Positions 22,701 through 32,979 of a DNA stretch of 64,000 bases are shown in pieces. Both the position numbers and the translations under genes were made by a program. Source of the DNA: Ianthella basta (taxonomy: Eukaryota > Porifera > Demospongiae > Verongiida > Ianthellidae). Each line of letters begins with the position of its first letter. Position 1 is the first letter of the stretch. The stretch is from assembly GCA_964019415.1 (NCBI GenBank), contig OZ025868.1, positions 4,553,371 through 4,617,370 on the forward strand. The letters run 5' to 3'. The notes under the pieces are model-generated. The model had not been told where the DNA came from, did no database searches, and saw only the letters and a list, made by a program, of their open reading frames with translations.

Positions 22701-23065
22701 CAAGATGCAGTCATTTGGAATGACGATGAAGGAGGAGCTGCAACAAGGAGGTTGGTTAGTATGTACATACTGTACACATGTATTTGTGTGGGAGTACGTA
22801 CTGTAGTGTGTTGTGTGTTGAAATACGTACGTAGCTGTTCTATGAATGTAAGTGTCGACTATTGTGAGTGTATGTGCTGTATGAATCACATGATATGTGG
22901 CATGTGTGTATTGCACATTGCACAGTATACAATTTGACCTTTCTATGGCCCAAGCCCACTCCAGCCATGTACTCTGTAGCAATATTCTCTATGCACATGC
23001 ACCTTCTCTCATTCCCTCCTATTTCTCCACTGTGCCCCACCCACACAGGGAAGCAGACTAGCTGA
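17379..23065 (+). CDS. Intracellular helical-repeat / ZU5-like / CARD-like protein
   Basis: Exons: 17379-17475, 17680-17880, 18308-18493, 19432-19590, 19832-20029, 20087-20161, about 20562-20630, 20706-21292, 21375-21512, 21667-21913, 22079-22165, 22451-22750 and 23049-23065, giving about 790 residues. Apart from the exon near 20562, whose acceptor I could not place in frame, every junction is in phase, nearly all phase 1. The start MAEGMSSVAIGC follows a G+C-rich leader. Order: a short N-terminus, three about 55-65-residue helical repeats, a Ser/Gly linker with basic ELRRRGSGSHSS, a ZU5-like domain with its following beta region, a Pro/Ser linker, a death-fold-like C-terminus, and the stop after GKQTS. 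There is no signal peptide or TM, so it is cytosolic. ZU5 plus death fold is the architecture of UNC5, ankyrin and PIDD proteins, which nucleate signalling complexes. Target and partners are unknown. Confidence 0.75.
17680..19590 (+). CDS. Three tandem one-exon helical repeats (part of the gene at 17379-23065)
   Basis: Exons 17680-17880, 18308-18493 and 19432-19590 each encode one copy, all bounded by phase 1 introns. Shared landmarks are L..L....L(L/I)(T/A).(D/E)E, a loop, then KP.(E/G)VV..(V/I/A)..V(L/M). Examples are HLLTAEECSEVAG with STKPAEVVQEALQVLNK, and RLLTEDEVKRM with CTKPSEVVTRIADVMSK. They look like four-helix units the size of a shortened CARD or DED. I do not recognise a named family. 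The first copy is longest, ending WYSWTANRVKG. Confidence 0.65.
18670..18850 (-). repeat. Possible tRNA-derived SINE relic in intron 3
   Basis: On the minus strand an A-box-like CAGTGGTTAGGTATCTAG is followed by CATGCTGGACTACCC and a G-rich run. The layout resembles the head of a tRNA-derived SINE. The B box is not convincing and no second copy was seen in this window. Confidence 0.3.
19723..19780. repeat. CA microsatellite in intron 4
   Basis: About 29 CA units between the third helical-repeat exon and the next exon. Confidence 0.97.
20706..21913 (+). CDS. ZU5-like domain exons (part of the gene at 17379-23065)
   Basis: Exon 20706-21292 (195 codons) holds GGRLCLQPSVREEEGQTILL, EVPSGAVNPSESVEVRSAVI and PYGPFKLPEGYQLASMVVYI. 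These match the ZU5 pattern: a Pro-Ser-Gly-Ala turn, V.V..AVIPYGPF, then a P..LHL.HW strand (KPLILHLRHWYGG). Exons 21375-21512 and 21667-21913 add a GKPSCSFTFGEDGLKGK stretch and a beta-rich segment (PVEVEYNSHGI...VLNRGYPPSITFAVTYKEEL). Confidence 0.65.
22451..22750 (+). CDS. C-terminal death-fold/CARD-like exon (part of the gene at 17379-23065)
   Basis: 100 codons: VSEFFEKHETEFFRVVNPRF, then SLMRLQRKGVISQDVASRIS, AATNEEDAQEILFAHL, and KALREYCEVIIAADG. The spacing of amphipathic helices and the GVIS...A..EEDA..IL pattern fit a CARD that follows the early helix with a trapping loop. The assignment is by pattern only. Confidence 0.55.
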
Positions 23066-23249
23066 TGAACACAACCTCAACATTTGATCCACACAAGCTA
23101 ACACAAGACAATGTTTGACTGCAAACACACTTTGTGTCAAGTTGTCCCCGTCATATTTATACATGTTTGTATGCCATTGGTATAGTGTTCTTGTCTCCAG
23201 ACTATAGTGTAATGTACTGTACAGTGTACTAACACCAGTGCACGGTCCC

Positions 23250-23322
23250 TTTATGCTGGCTGTTTTAGAGAGGTGCACCTGGCTGCCCTATACAGTGACT
23301 ATCGTAGACAGGATCCACTGTA
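23250..23322. mobile_element. Right half of a pogo/Tigger-like MITE
   Basis: GGCTGTTTTAGAGAGGTG ... CGTAGACAGGATCCACTGTA matches the right half of 34204-34379. It lies in the 3' untranslated region of the CARD/ZU5 gene. Confidence 0.65.
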
Positions 23323-23459
23323 TTGCAGGGAGTGCTGGGTAGCATAAAATGGTAATATAAAATTGTTATTGTATAATTGTGCAGATATGTACAATCAGTC
23401 ATCGTACATGCATCGGCAGCTGTGTGGTATACTGCGTTTGTTCTCAGCAGTGAATGCTC

Positions 23460-23465
23460 AATAAA
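23460..23465 (+). terminator. Polyadenylation signal, probable end of the CARD/ZU5 transcript
   Basis: AATAAA about 395 bp after the stop. The conserved flank of the F1 receptor unit begins about 25 bp further on, so the two converging genes nearly meet here. Confidence 0.4.
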
Positions 23466-23487
23466 GCATTTATATTTAGCCATGTGA

Positions 23488-24006
23488 ACATTGTTATAAG
23501 CCGTCTGCTAACATAAGAAGCTACTGATCTGTTTATGTTGATGTATAATGCCATTTTGTTCTGTGCACCATGCCAGTATAGCTATTAGCTCCACCCTGCA
23601 CCTCATTTGGCACCGACCAAATAAGATGCAGAAAGCACTGGTGCATGGCAGTACACAATAATCTAGTGGCATGTTCTTGAAAGCTAAAGTGGCACTAATG
23701 AATGATTTGTTGCAACTGAAATTCTTATTATCAGCCTGATTGATCCCATTTCTTTCCTTATTGATGTATTTAATGCTAGCTTTTGAGTCAAATTTACTCA
23801 CTGGACAGGTACAATATGGATTAGCTTGTTTACACATGATGTGTTAATACACAATGTTGTGTTTCAAAATGCCTGGTCCTATTCAACAGTTACTTGGTAC
23901 CTAGCTACAATGAACTTCAATTCTGTAAGCACTTCAACTTGACATCACATTGATGTACTTGCTCTCTTGTGAATTGTGGCTCATCTCAATGGGCAGGTAG
24001 GATGGG
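23488..24006. repeat. Conserved 3' flank of the F1 unit, copy A
   Basis: About 500 bp that recurs beside every F1 gene: about 28970-29540, 39620-40110 and 60350-60870. Marker phrases are ATAAGCCGTCTGCTA, ATGATGTATAATGCCATTTT and CTGGTCCTATTCAACAG. The duplication unit therefore extends past the coding region. Confidence 0.85.
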
Positions 24007-25745
24007 TTAGCCTGCATCTTCTCTCCCTCCTCCTCCCTTGTTGATGGCTCCTCCCCTTCTGGAGCTGCTTTGACACTGTCCACTCCCCCTGCATGGAGGG
24101 AAGCAGCAGCCCTGCTTCACAGGAGGGACTGGGACAGCTGAAGGGTTGCTGCACAACTCGCCACCTTTCAGCTCAGCTCTGCACCTCTGCAGTCTCTTGT
24201 ACATCACTGCATGCACCACTGCACTGACTGTGCAGGTGGACAGTGACAGTGTCAGCACAAGTGACAGGAGTATTGTCAACACTGTAAGGCTACTGCATGA
24301 CGCAAATTACAATTAAATACATACTTATAATGGACTCCTCAGTACATTCAGGAACGATCATGAAATGGTCTGTATCTGCTATTATATAGCTAGCAAAGTT
24401 ATATATATTACAAATGCACATACCGGTCATAGACCTTCTCCTGCACAGAAGAAGCACCACAAAGACACTCACAACACCAATGAGCATGAATAGACCTCCA
24501 GCAACTCCTCCAAGAACGCTTCCAACAACACCACCCACAATAAATTGGCTACTTTCTGTACTTGTAGTATTGCCTGAAGAATAAGCAGGGAGGAACAGCA
24601 CAAATAGGTAAGATACATGTGCACGCGTATCTGTTAGGATGCAGGATCACATTGCAGGATGCATGTGTGTATGGTGTTAATTTTGTACATTTTTATACAG
24701 AGGGATACATAACTCTTTATACCGTAGAGTGCATGAACATATTATATAGCCTTTCAACCATTTCATGATCAGTCTATGAAATTAATAATGCATGGGTATG
24801 GTACATGGGTATGGATCTTACAGCACTTATATAAAAATTATGGCATCTCTCACCATGACCATCATCAGTAGTGAAGTTCCTTATGACCTTTGCCCTCTGT
24901 TCGTCTGCTCCCTCTCCCTTCCTCATAGCCTCCACCTCAATCCTGTAAGTGGTGTCAGGTTGGAGGGAGGTCAGAGTGTGGGAGGTGTCACTGTCAGTGG
25001 GTTGGGTGACATTGATGGAGCCATCTTGGGTGGAGTAGGACACAGTGAAGGAGTAGCACTTGGGGTAGCCAGCTGACCAGGTGACATACAAAGTGGTGGC
25101 TGTCCTGCTTGCTAACATCAAGGCAGAGAGAGTCACTTCGGCAGCTGAGGTATTAATGATTATATTATAATGGATGTGTGCTATTAAATTCAAGGCATGA
25201 AAGAATTAAGTAGCTGCAACTACTGGAGACACTGCAGTGCTTATTTCTTACTTTCCATATCCATTTTGGCATAGTTATTGCTGTGCTCTACCGTTCCATT
25301 AGTTAGAGTTGCCACACAATGATACCTCTCCTTCAAGTTAGTGTAGTTGTCCACAACTACCTCCTGATAGGTGGTGGTAGGATTGCTGGCAGTGTGTCCA
25401 GGGAAGCGTGATACATTGGTTGTCCCTGTCTCATTCCCAATGACCCATACCACAGCTACCCCTCCCTCCACACCATCATACTGACACCTGAGGGTGATGT
25501 TACCAGTTCTACACACATAAGGGGCAGCCGGGTGGGTCTGAGTGAGGACCACTGAACCTGTGCAAAACAGCGTGGTAAAAACCACTTGCAATTGATTAGC
25601 TAGATCTCAAGCATGTGCATTATCATGATTACACTTATATAATGTACATTCATACATGTACAGCTTGATACAGTGTGCTAATTACCTTTTGTTTGTGACA
25701 ACATCCAAGATAGTAGCACAGCCAAAAACTTGATGAACTCTCCAT
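24007..25745 (-). CDS. F1-A: Ig-FN3 receptor with an extra TM exon; signal exon out of frame
   Basis: Exons: signal 25686-25745, Ig 25252-25557, FN3 24854-25144, TM1 24424-24573, a short cytoplasmic exon 24325-24375, and TM2/tail 24007-24281. Ig: VVLTQTHPAAPYVCRTGNIT, then LRCQYDG, W in VVWVIG, second Cys in ERYHCVATL. FN3: VTWSAGYPKCYSFTVSYST and TSLQPDTTYRIEVEA. TM1 is glycine-rich (FIVGGVVGSVLGGVAGG, then LFMLIGVVSVFVVLLLCRRR) and has no counterpart in B, C or D. TM2 (SLVLTLSLSTCTVSAVVHAV) is common to all four. All junctions are phase 1 except the first. The signal exon carries a two-base GA duplication after ATGGAG, and only the shifted frame reads the hydrophobic EFIKFLAVLLSWMLSQTKG. 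A different first exon could rescue it; otherwise this is a young pseudogene. The tail frame here runs on through PVPPVKQG to a Gly-rich end. Confidence 0.65.
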
Positions 25746-27700
25746 CTTGTTGAATGGCTGGTCAAGGTAGTTTTCAGTTATATATATAAATTCTGCACAC
25801 GTGCACATGCCATGTCTAAGGTCATTATCCATGCATGAAGACAGACGATCAAGTGGAAACAGTAGGAACACATACAGCTAGAATAGTTATAACTAATTCA
25901 GTAATATGAATAACCATGGGTACTTGTTGCGTGTGTAAAAATGATAAGATGCATATGCTCAGACAGCCTATAGTGTATACTTTCATCTTCTCTCTGCACT
26001 TCTGTCTTGCTGTACACTTCGCAGTTGAAGGCTTACAGATCTACAAGGGAAGACGTGAGCATCACCAAACAAACCTTCCTGATACTATCAAACTGCTCTA
26101 AAGCACCACCATGGCCAGCTAGCACTCAAAGTGCTAATGGCATTGAAACTCGAGAGCTACTTGAAGATCCACAAGAAAAGACTGATTGCAATTATAATTA
26201 CAAATTAAAACTATCATGTTTTTACGTACTGTTGTAGTTACCAGTTAAATTATGCATGATTATTTTGTACTTCAAATGATTATTTTGTACTTCAAAATTG
26301 TAGGATGTGAACATTCTGTGATTCCAGCAATACAATTTGAATGCCAGTTGATATGTTGAGTAAGTCCTTCACTGAACAATCTGTGCATGCTTGTGCTGCA
26401 ATGGGGAGTCAGTGTTGCATGCAACTTGGTGTTCTGAACAGTTGTCTTCCTAAAAGAGCTGATGGTTTGCTATAACCGCCACTGCACACATGCATATGCA
26501 GAACATAATACTGTAAACATAGCTACACAGCAATTTATGCATGTAGCTATAGCCAATCCATGCAACTGCAACAAGCTGAGATTATAACGAATACATCGAC
26601 ACTTACTACAGAAGCATTATCAAATTTGCAATATAAAATAATTACTAAACAGGCATCTAATAGATTCATAAGATATACAGCCTTGTGGGTATGATGCAAC
26701 AAGTGAAGGACCGGAGGATGCATGTCAATTACGAGTACCATGATTGTAGTTCTGCTAACAATGTCCATCTAATTAATGCAATTAAGATGACAGTGTAGGT
26801 TGGCACAATTAGGGCAACAGAGAAGATTTACACCAGCATCTTCCCATGCAATGCTGTACAAACAGATGTCCTACAGTTTGCCACTGTATGGAACACATTT
26901 CTCACAGTATAGCACCTATAGCCAGCCATCTCTTCTTGGTGATATGTGTCAGGCATCATGGAACCACCTGCAGATTCTGATGAGAAAGGAACCAATGATG
27001 GATAAGAAGGGACTGTTTATGACCATGGCGATCATGAGTCACAAGGAAGTATTCAGGAGGCGCATCATTAATATTTATGAATTACTGAGACAAAATTAAT
27101 ATACAAGTAAGCAGGACATTGACAGGGTCATGTGTGATGTGTGTATACGAGTGAAGTCAAACAGCACTATACAATGTTGGAACTTGCCACTGTTCTATGA
27201 GTAGATGTGTATGCACACCACACTATATTGTCAGCAACAACTTCAACATTATTATATAATTCAAATACACAATAGCCAGCAATAAGAATTGAACGTTTAT
27301 TGAATAGATTTGAAAGTACAATGCAACACATCTAGTTGAAAATGAAACAATTTCTATCGAAGGGAAAATTGTTTTGTGAACCTCTATGTACATATAATAC
27401 CTGTGTACAGCCTTGTGCAATGATGTCGCGGTTGCATGACTACTGCACATGACTAAGGAGTTGGGAGTGAAACAGAAATAATACATCCTGTGGGTAAGGG
27501 AGGTATAGTGACATCATCATCCTTGAAGTTACTAAGGAAGAGCAAGGTTAAAGTAGAGGGAGGGAGTCATTCATCCCCCCTCTCCCCCTAAATGCACCAC
27601 AGTACTGACTCAGCAAGTGCTCACTAAATTGTGAATCACAGCACAGCTGCCACAACAGCAATGAGGCAGTAGATGATATTATGGGAGAAGTGGTATATAC
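25746..27700. other. Intergenic, no gene recognised
   Basis: A 99-codon plus-strand frame at 26800-27099 (MAQLGQQRRF...) has no recognised domain and no splice partner. A 20-bp direct repeat, TGATTATTTTGTACTTCAAA, occurs twice in a row at about 26257-26296. Confidence 0.4.
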
Positions 27701-27709
27701 AAGGAGGGA

Positions 27710-29540
27710 GATCAATGGCTGTTGCCATGTTGGGATATCAGATTTCCTTCACTCGCTGGTGTTACAACATGCATAGCTACATACGCATTATGTACATCAC
27801 CAGAATGCTTACATGAAAGGTAGCAGATACGTACGTATGTGAAGTGGTTGCTCTGAAACATTTCCTTTATATCCATGATCCTAGTAGGCCAGCAGTAATA
27901 GAAATGAGCACTGCATATTAGTGTATCAAGATTGCAGACAGCCGTATGACTTGAAATCACATGCTGTGCAGAAATTATATATGCCAGTCCAGTAGTCCAG
28001 TCAAATCAAATCTAGTAAATAGCTACAGACAACCGAGGCAAACAGCGAATTGGTAAAGAAGTATGAGAAATGGTCAGTACCAAATGTGCAGCACACATAC
28101 ATGCATACACAATAATTGCATGAGGTTCACTGTATGTAGCTACATGTAAGATACTCTGGAATAGGTGTAGCTACGTACGTACGTATGTAGGTATATACGT
28201 AGATGTACAATGAATTGACATCTTCGCTGATAAAACATCTTTACCCTCGATACTTCCATTCTAAATGAGCACAGTGCAAAGAGGGATCAGTCATTCACGC
28301 TCAGTGAAGTCGGATTTCTGGGAGGTTCAGGGACTAAGGACCACTGAGCTTTGGAGTGTTGTGTACTGGTTGGGCGTTGGGTATGTTCAATAATAAAGTA
28401 ACTTTACCTTCGATCAATTGCCTCCAAACGAACAAAGTAGAAAGAAGAGTTAGTCATCAACATTATCTGAAGTAGGCATTCAGGGAGGAGCAGGGACTAA
28501 GGAACAGTAAGCTCTGGAACATTGCCCACTGTTAAAGAACCCGAACATTCACTGATTAAACATCTTTACCCTCCCTCGATCGCCTCCAAAGGAACACAGT
28601 AGCAAGAAATTTAGTACTTATCACTCACTGAGTCGGCTTTCAGGGAGGTTCAGGTCCTTGGGTATTAGTATAACGGAGTGTCTTGCCGAAGGAGGTCGAG
28701 AGGCCATGTTTACCAGGCTCAAGAAGCAAAAGGAAATTCCCTACGACTAGTACACAGTACGTCAATTTATGGCACTATAGCAGAAGGGAGGGTGTGTAGT
28801 TAGGTCCTAGCTAGCTAACAAGACTTCATTGCATTACCTTGCTAGCTAAATTTGCGGTGGCCGTGGTGGTTAAAATGTGGTGATGGTATAGCTAGCTATG
28901 TAGCTAGCTAGCTAAATGAAAATCTTAATCTTGCACAGTTAACTACATCCATGCCACGTATTATATTATAAGCCATCTGCTAGCGTAAGTAGCTATCAAT
29001 CGGTTTATGATATGTCATTTTCTTGTCGTGCACCATGCCAAAGTTCATCCATTGCTGCACCTTAGCTATTTGGCAGCTACAAACTAAATAAGATGCAGAA
29101 AGCACTGGTGCATGGTAGTACACAATAATCTAGTGTCACGTTCCTATCTGAAAGCAAAAAAGGACAACTAATGAATGATTCAATGCAACTGAAAATTTAT
29201 ATTTATCAGCCTGATTGACCCTGTACATGTTTCATTCTATGTTGATGTATTTAGCTACTGCTGGCTATAGAGTCAACTTAATGGGCAGGTACAATGGATT
29301 AGCTTGTTTACACACCGTGTTTTCATATCACAATGTTGTGTTGGAATTGTTCGCTAGAATGCATGTTTCAAAGTGCCTGGCCCTATTCAACAGATACTAG
29401 GTAGCTAGCTAGCTACAATCAACTTCTATTTTGCATAGCTATTTCAACCTGACACATTAATGTACTTGCTGTCTTGTGCCTTGTAGCTCATCTCAATGGG
29501 CAGGTAGGATGGGTTAGCCTGCATCTTCTCTCCCTCCTCC
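27710..29540. repeat. Segmental duplication block next to F1-B
   Basis: Homologous to 38500-40110 and 59200-60870. It contains three spaced versions of a phrase around AACATCTTTACCCTCG ... AGTAGCAAGAAG ... TTCAGGGAGG, forming an internal array of roughly 160-170-bp units at 28220-28680. No coding exon is recognised. Confidence 0.75.
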
Positions 29541-29629
29541 TCCTCCTCCCTTGTTGGTGGCTCCTCCCTTTCTGGACCTGCTTTGACACTGTCCCCTCCC
29601 CCTGCATGGAGGGAGGCAGCAGCCCTGCT

Positions 29630-31212
29630 TCACAAGAGGGACTGGGACAGCTGAGGGGTGCTGCACAACTCACCACCTCTCAGCTCAGCTCTGCACCTCT
29701 GCAGTCTCTTGTACATCACTGCATGCACCACTGCACTGACTGTGCAGGTGGACAGTGACAGTGTCAACACAAGTGATAGGAGAACTGACAGCACTGTCAC
29801 TGTCACAACAGTTTGTGGGGATGTAATGTGAACATAATGTGAAGAAGTAAAAAACATAATAACCATTTCATTATTATAAGTAAATAGAATTAGGCATGTG
29901 CATATGCATGCAATTGCATAATATTATATATTACAGATAGTACATCTCTGGAAAATACTCCATGCATACCAAAAGCATCTGATTGAGCACTTGTAGGCGA
30001 TAAGAGGATGAAAGTTGGTTCTAGATCTGGTGCTGTTGCTGGATAATGAGACATAGGTAGAGCAATAGGGTTATGAAATCCAATACAGCACTTAACTGTC
30101 AATTCACCATTGACCATCTCACCTGTAGGTGTTATAGTGAAGTTCCCCATGACTTTTGCCCTCTGTCTGTCTGCTCCCTCTTCCTCCAATTCCTCACATC
30201 CTCCGCCTCAATCCTGTAAGTGGTGCCAGGTTGGAGGGAGGTCAGAGTGTGGGAGGTGTCACTGTCAGCAGGTTGGGTAACAGTGATGGAGTCATCTTAG
30301 GTGGAGTGGGACACAGTGAAGGAGTAGCACTTGGGGTAGCCAGCTGACCAGGTGACACTCAAAGTGGATGCTGCTCTGTTTGTGAGAATCAAAGTAGAGA
30401 TGTCTACCTCAGCAGCTGAAAAAAAGATAAAATAATTAAGTGTTGCATGATCATGACTGTTCAAAGGAAAAAAGCAGGTTGAGTAGCATGAATTTGTAAA
30501 CTGCTCATGGGTAAATGCCGTCATGCTTACCAATGGAAAAAATATATGCATTATTATGTTTTTAAAATCCTTTACAACTACTTCCACAGCATAAATACAG
30601 CTTCATCACCATGAACACAAAATTGCTCTAACAGTGCATATTGCTGGTTGGACTGATGATGGTAGCACTCAACTCCTCCCTAGGGGTGTATAAATTGATT
30701 GCTCTGTAACCGTGTTGCTTTAGTGAGAATAAACACACAGGTATACCCTATTGCCAAGTTGGTGTAATTGTTCACCACTAGTTCCTGATAGGTGGTGGTG
30801 CGAGGGATGACAGTATGTCCAGAGTGGTCATGATCAGATGGGACAGATACTTTTGACCACTGATATTCCACAACACAGTTGCAACCCACACATTCTCCAC
30901 ACCATCATACTGACACCTGAGGGTGATGCAACCAGTTCTACACACATAAGGGGCAGCTGGGTGGGTCTGAGTGAGGACCACTGAACTTGCACAAGACAGC
31001 ATGGCGAAAACCACTTGCAATGCTTGCCACCGAATCTGCACAAAATACAGAATCAAGGCAGTTTGGACATGGAAGTATAGCTGTAGACTTGGCAACAATA
31101 TCAATAATTATAACAATAATATGTTCTGGTGATCACTCAAACTGTACTGATTGCCACCTGTTCCAGACAGTTTCCAATATGGAACTGCAGCCAAATATCT
31201 GATGGATCCACT
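29630..31212 (-). pseudogene. F1-B: decayed Ig-FN3 receptor copy
   Basis: The same order as the other F1 copies: signal-exon relic 31158-31212, Ig about 30680-30983, FN3 about 30135-30415, linker about 29945-30040, TM/tail 29630-29799. Several lesions are visible. The ATG of the signal exon is replaced by ATAGTGG. The Ig acceptor reads TGCAAG instead of TGCAGG. The Ig frame shifts after ISGQK, its donor reads TTGAGT instead of GTGAGT, and a CAA codon in FN3 (family STQDGSI) is TAA. The remaining domains are still readable (APYVCRTGCITLRCQYDG; VTWSAGYPKCYSFTVSHST; SLVLTLSLSTCTVSAVVHAV). It is most similar to F1-D, including the flanks. Confidence 0.85.
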
Positions 31213-31863
31213 ATTGTTGAATGAATCATAAATGATTTCCCCCAGCTCACGCTTGAATCATTTGAGCATTTTTTACAAACCAAACTGCCAATGTACTCTA
31301 TCATTCATGAAGTTGAAATGGCCATGAATTATTGTATAATTATTGTATATGCAAGAGCACTCTTTCTTATACATGTAGTACAACTCATACTGTAATACCA
31401 TGCATGCACAGTGTAAGGTGCTACACGCGTTGATCATGATTCACTATGAAATTTAGGTGCTGTCATTATATTTGGTGAAATTCCCTAGACATTTGGAACA
31501 GTAATATTCAACCATTCAGCAGTTGATCCTGCATCAGTGATGAGGTGCGAACTACAACATGCCTAATATGAAGTGTGGATCAGACAGGTGATGACATGGT
31601 GAGATTTGGTTACTATATATATTAAATATCACATGGCGAGTGAATTTCGTCAAAGATGATAGCAGTTTTTGTACCTACGTAGCTGTGAACTCATGCAGGA
31701 GAATATCTATATATAGGATTTGCTCAAAATGATTATAATACCTCCTTGCATACTAAGACGTACAATCATACACTGCATGACACAAGGCTCTTGAGCAAGA
31801 CACAACTGCTTGTTAATGATAAATCAAATGCAGGACTTCAATAGCATTAACTCTGTTGGTTGA

Positions 31864-32979
31864 TCAATGGTTTGGGAATTCAAATTTGGCCACAAGATAG
31901 AACACGCACATAGCTACCATTATAATAACAAGTAGCATCCAAGTACGATTCCCAGGAACTGCTGAAGAATTAAAGGAAGCAACACAGACAAAGTGATTTA
32001 ACCAAATTTTGCATGCACAATTATAAGAAGTCACACCTATAGTTATTACATACCTGCACTTGTATCCAAAGCTGCTAATGCTTCAATAGGATCAGTTCCC
32101 AACTCAGTTGCAGCTACTTTTTCCTCATAATGGATTCTATCATCAAAATTCCTAATGGTACAGTGCAAGGCTGCAGCTGTTAAATTGGTGCATTCAGGAA
32201 CAGCATCCATGGTAAAGTTGCGGTGCAGGTAATAGTCATGATCCTTCATTGTCTGTATGCACAAGTTGTCTATTGGTGCAGCAAGATCCAATCATGAAGG
32301 CAAGAAATAAAATTCGTCAGGTAATATATACCTCTCCCCATTCGATAGTACAGCTGTATGCATATGCATAGAACACAGTGTACAGTACACATAAACTTAC
32401 AAACCTTCAGTCATAGGGATTGGAATATGATCACTATGATCTGTACTCCCATGTACACACAAACATACAGACAAACATACATGCACACACCCACACATGC
32501 GCGCACACGCACACACGCACACACATGCACACACATGCACACACACACACAACCACATACACGCACGAGAGAGAGAGATTCTGAGGAAAGGGAGTAGAAG
32601 TGTTGGGAAAGGCCATCTGTCTGCCCGCACAAGTTACTCTACATCATTTAAGTAGGCTAGGAGAGTTTCATGCATAATTAACAGTCTATTTGGTACAAAT
32701 TGCAAAACACTTTTTCATATGATAGGAAGTCAGTGTGCAGATTACAGGATATTCAGTCTGCAATTTGCTTGTGTGATCGCAATGTCTTACAGCCTGCAGT
32801 CAACCATTGAAAGGCATGCAAAGATGAAACCCAGTCAAATAGTCAAACTTACCTAATGCAACTCCAGCGAGAGCTATGATGGCAAGTAGCCTGCATAATT
32901 GAACAGCAAATACACATAAACAGTCCTGTGAGAGCATCACATTAGATGAACAAATGACAACTTACATAGACAGTCGCAT
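31864..32979 (-). pseudogene. F2-2: truncated Ig-FN3 receptor copy
   Basis: The split signal is intact: exons 32966-32979 and 32853-32890 join to MRLSMLLAIIALAGVALG. FN3 is at 32054-32291 (DHDYYLHRNFTMDAVPECTN) and a TM exon at 31864-31961 gives VPGNRTWMLLVIIMVAMCVF, then YLVAKFEFPNH and a stop. The Ig exon is reduced to its last residues (SDHIPIPMTEG, ending 32405); the rest is replaced by a CA microsatellite and unrelated sequence. The FN3 acceptor AG is also lost. This copy cannot make the normal receptor. Its TM exon is unrelated to that of F2-1. Confidence 0.8.
32458..32565. repeat. CA-rich microsatellite replacing the F2-2 Ig exon
   Basis: ACACAC/ACATGC-type repeat sitting where the F2 Ig domain should be. 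It is followed at 32622-32665 by a fragment matching the flank of the hairpin element at 42547-42589. Confidence 0.9.

Noticed and set aside
24792-25076. Plus-strand open frame opposite the F1-A FN3 exon (similar ones at 30.2, 40.8 and 61.5 kb)
   Set aside because: Antisense shadow of the FN3 coding exon; it recurs only because the exon is duplicated.
29474-29758. Plus-strand frames over the F1 TM/tail exon
   Set aside because: Low-complexity Leu/Ser/Pro shadow of the minus-strand coding exon.
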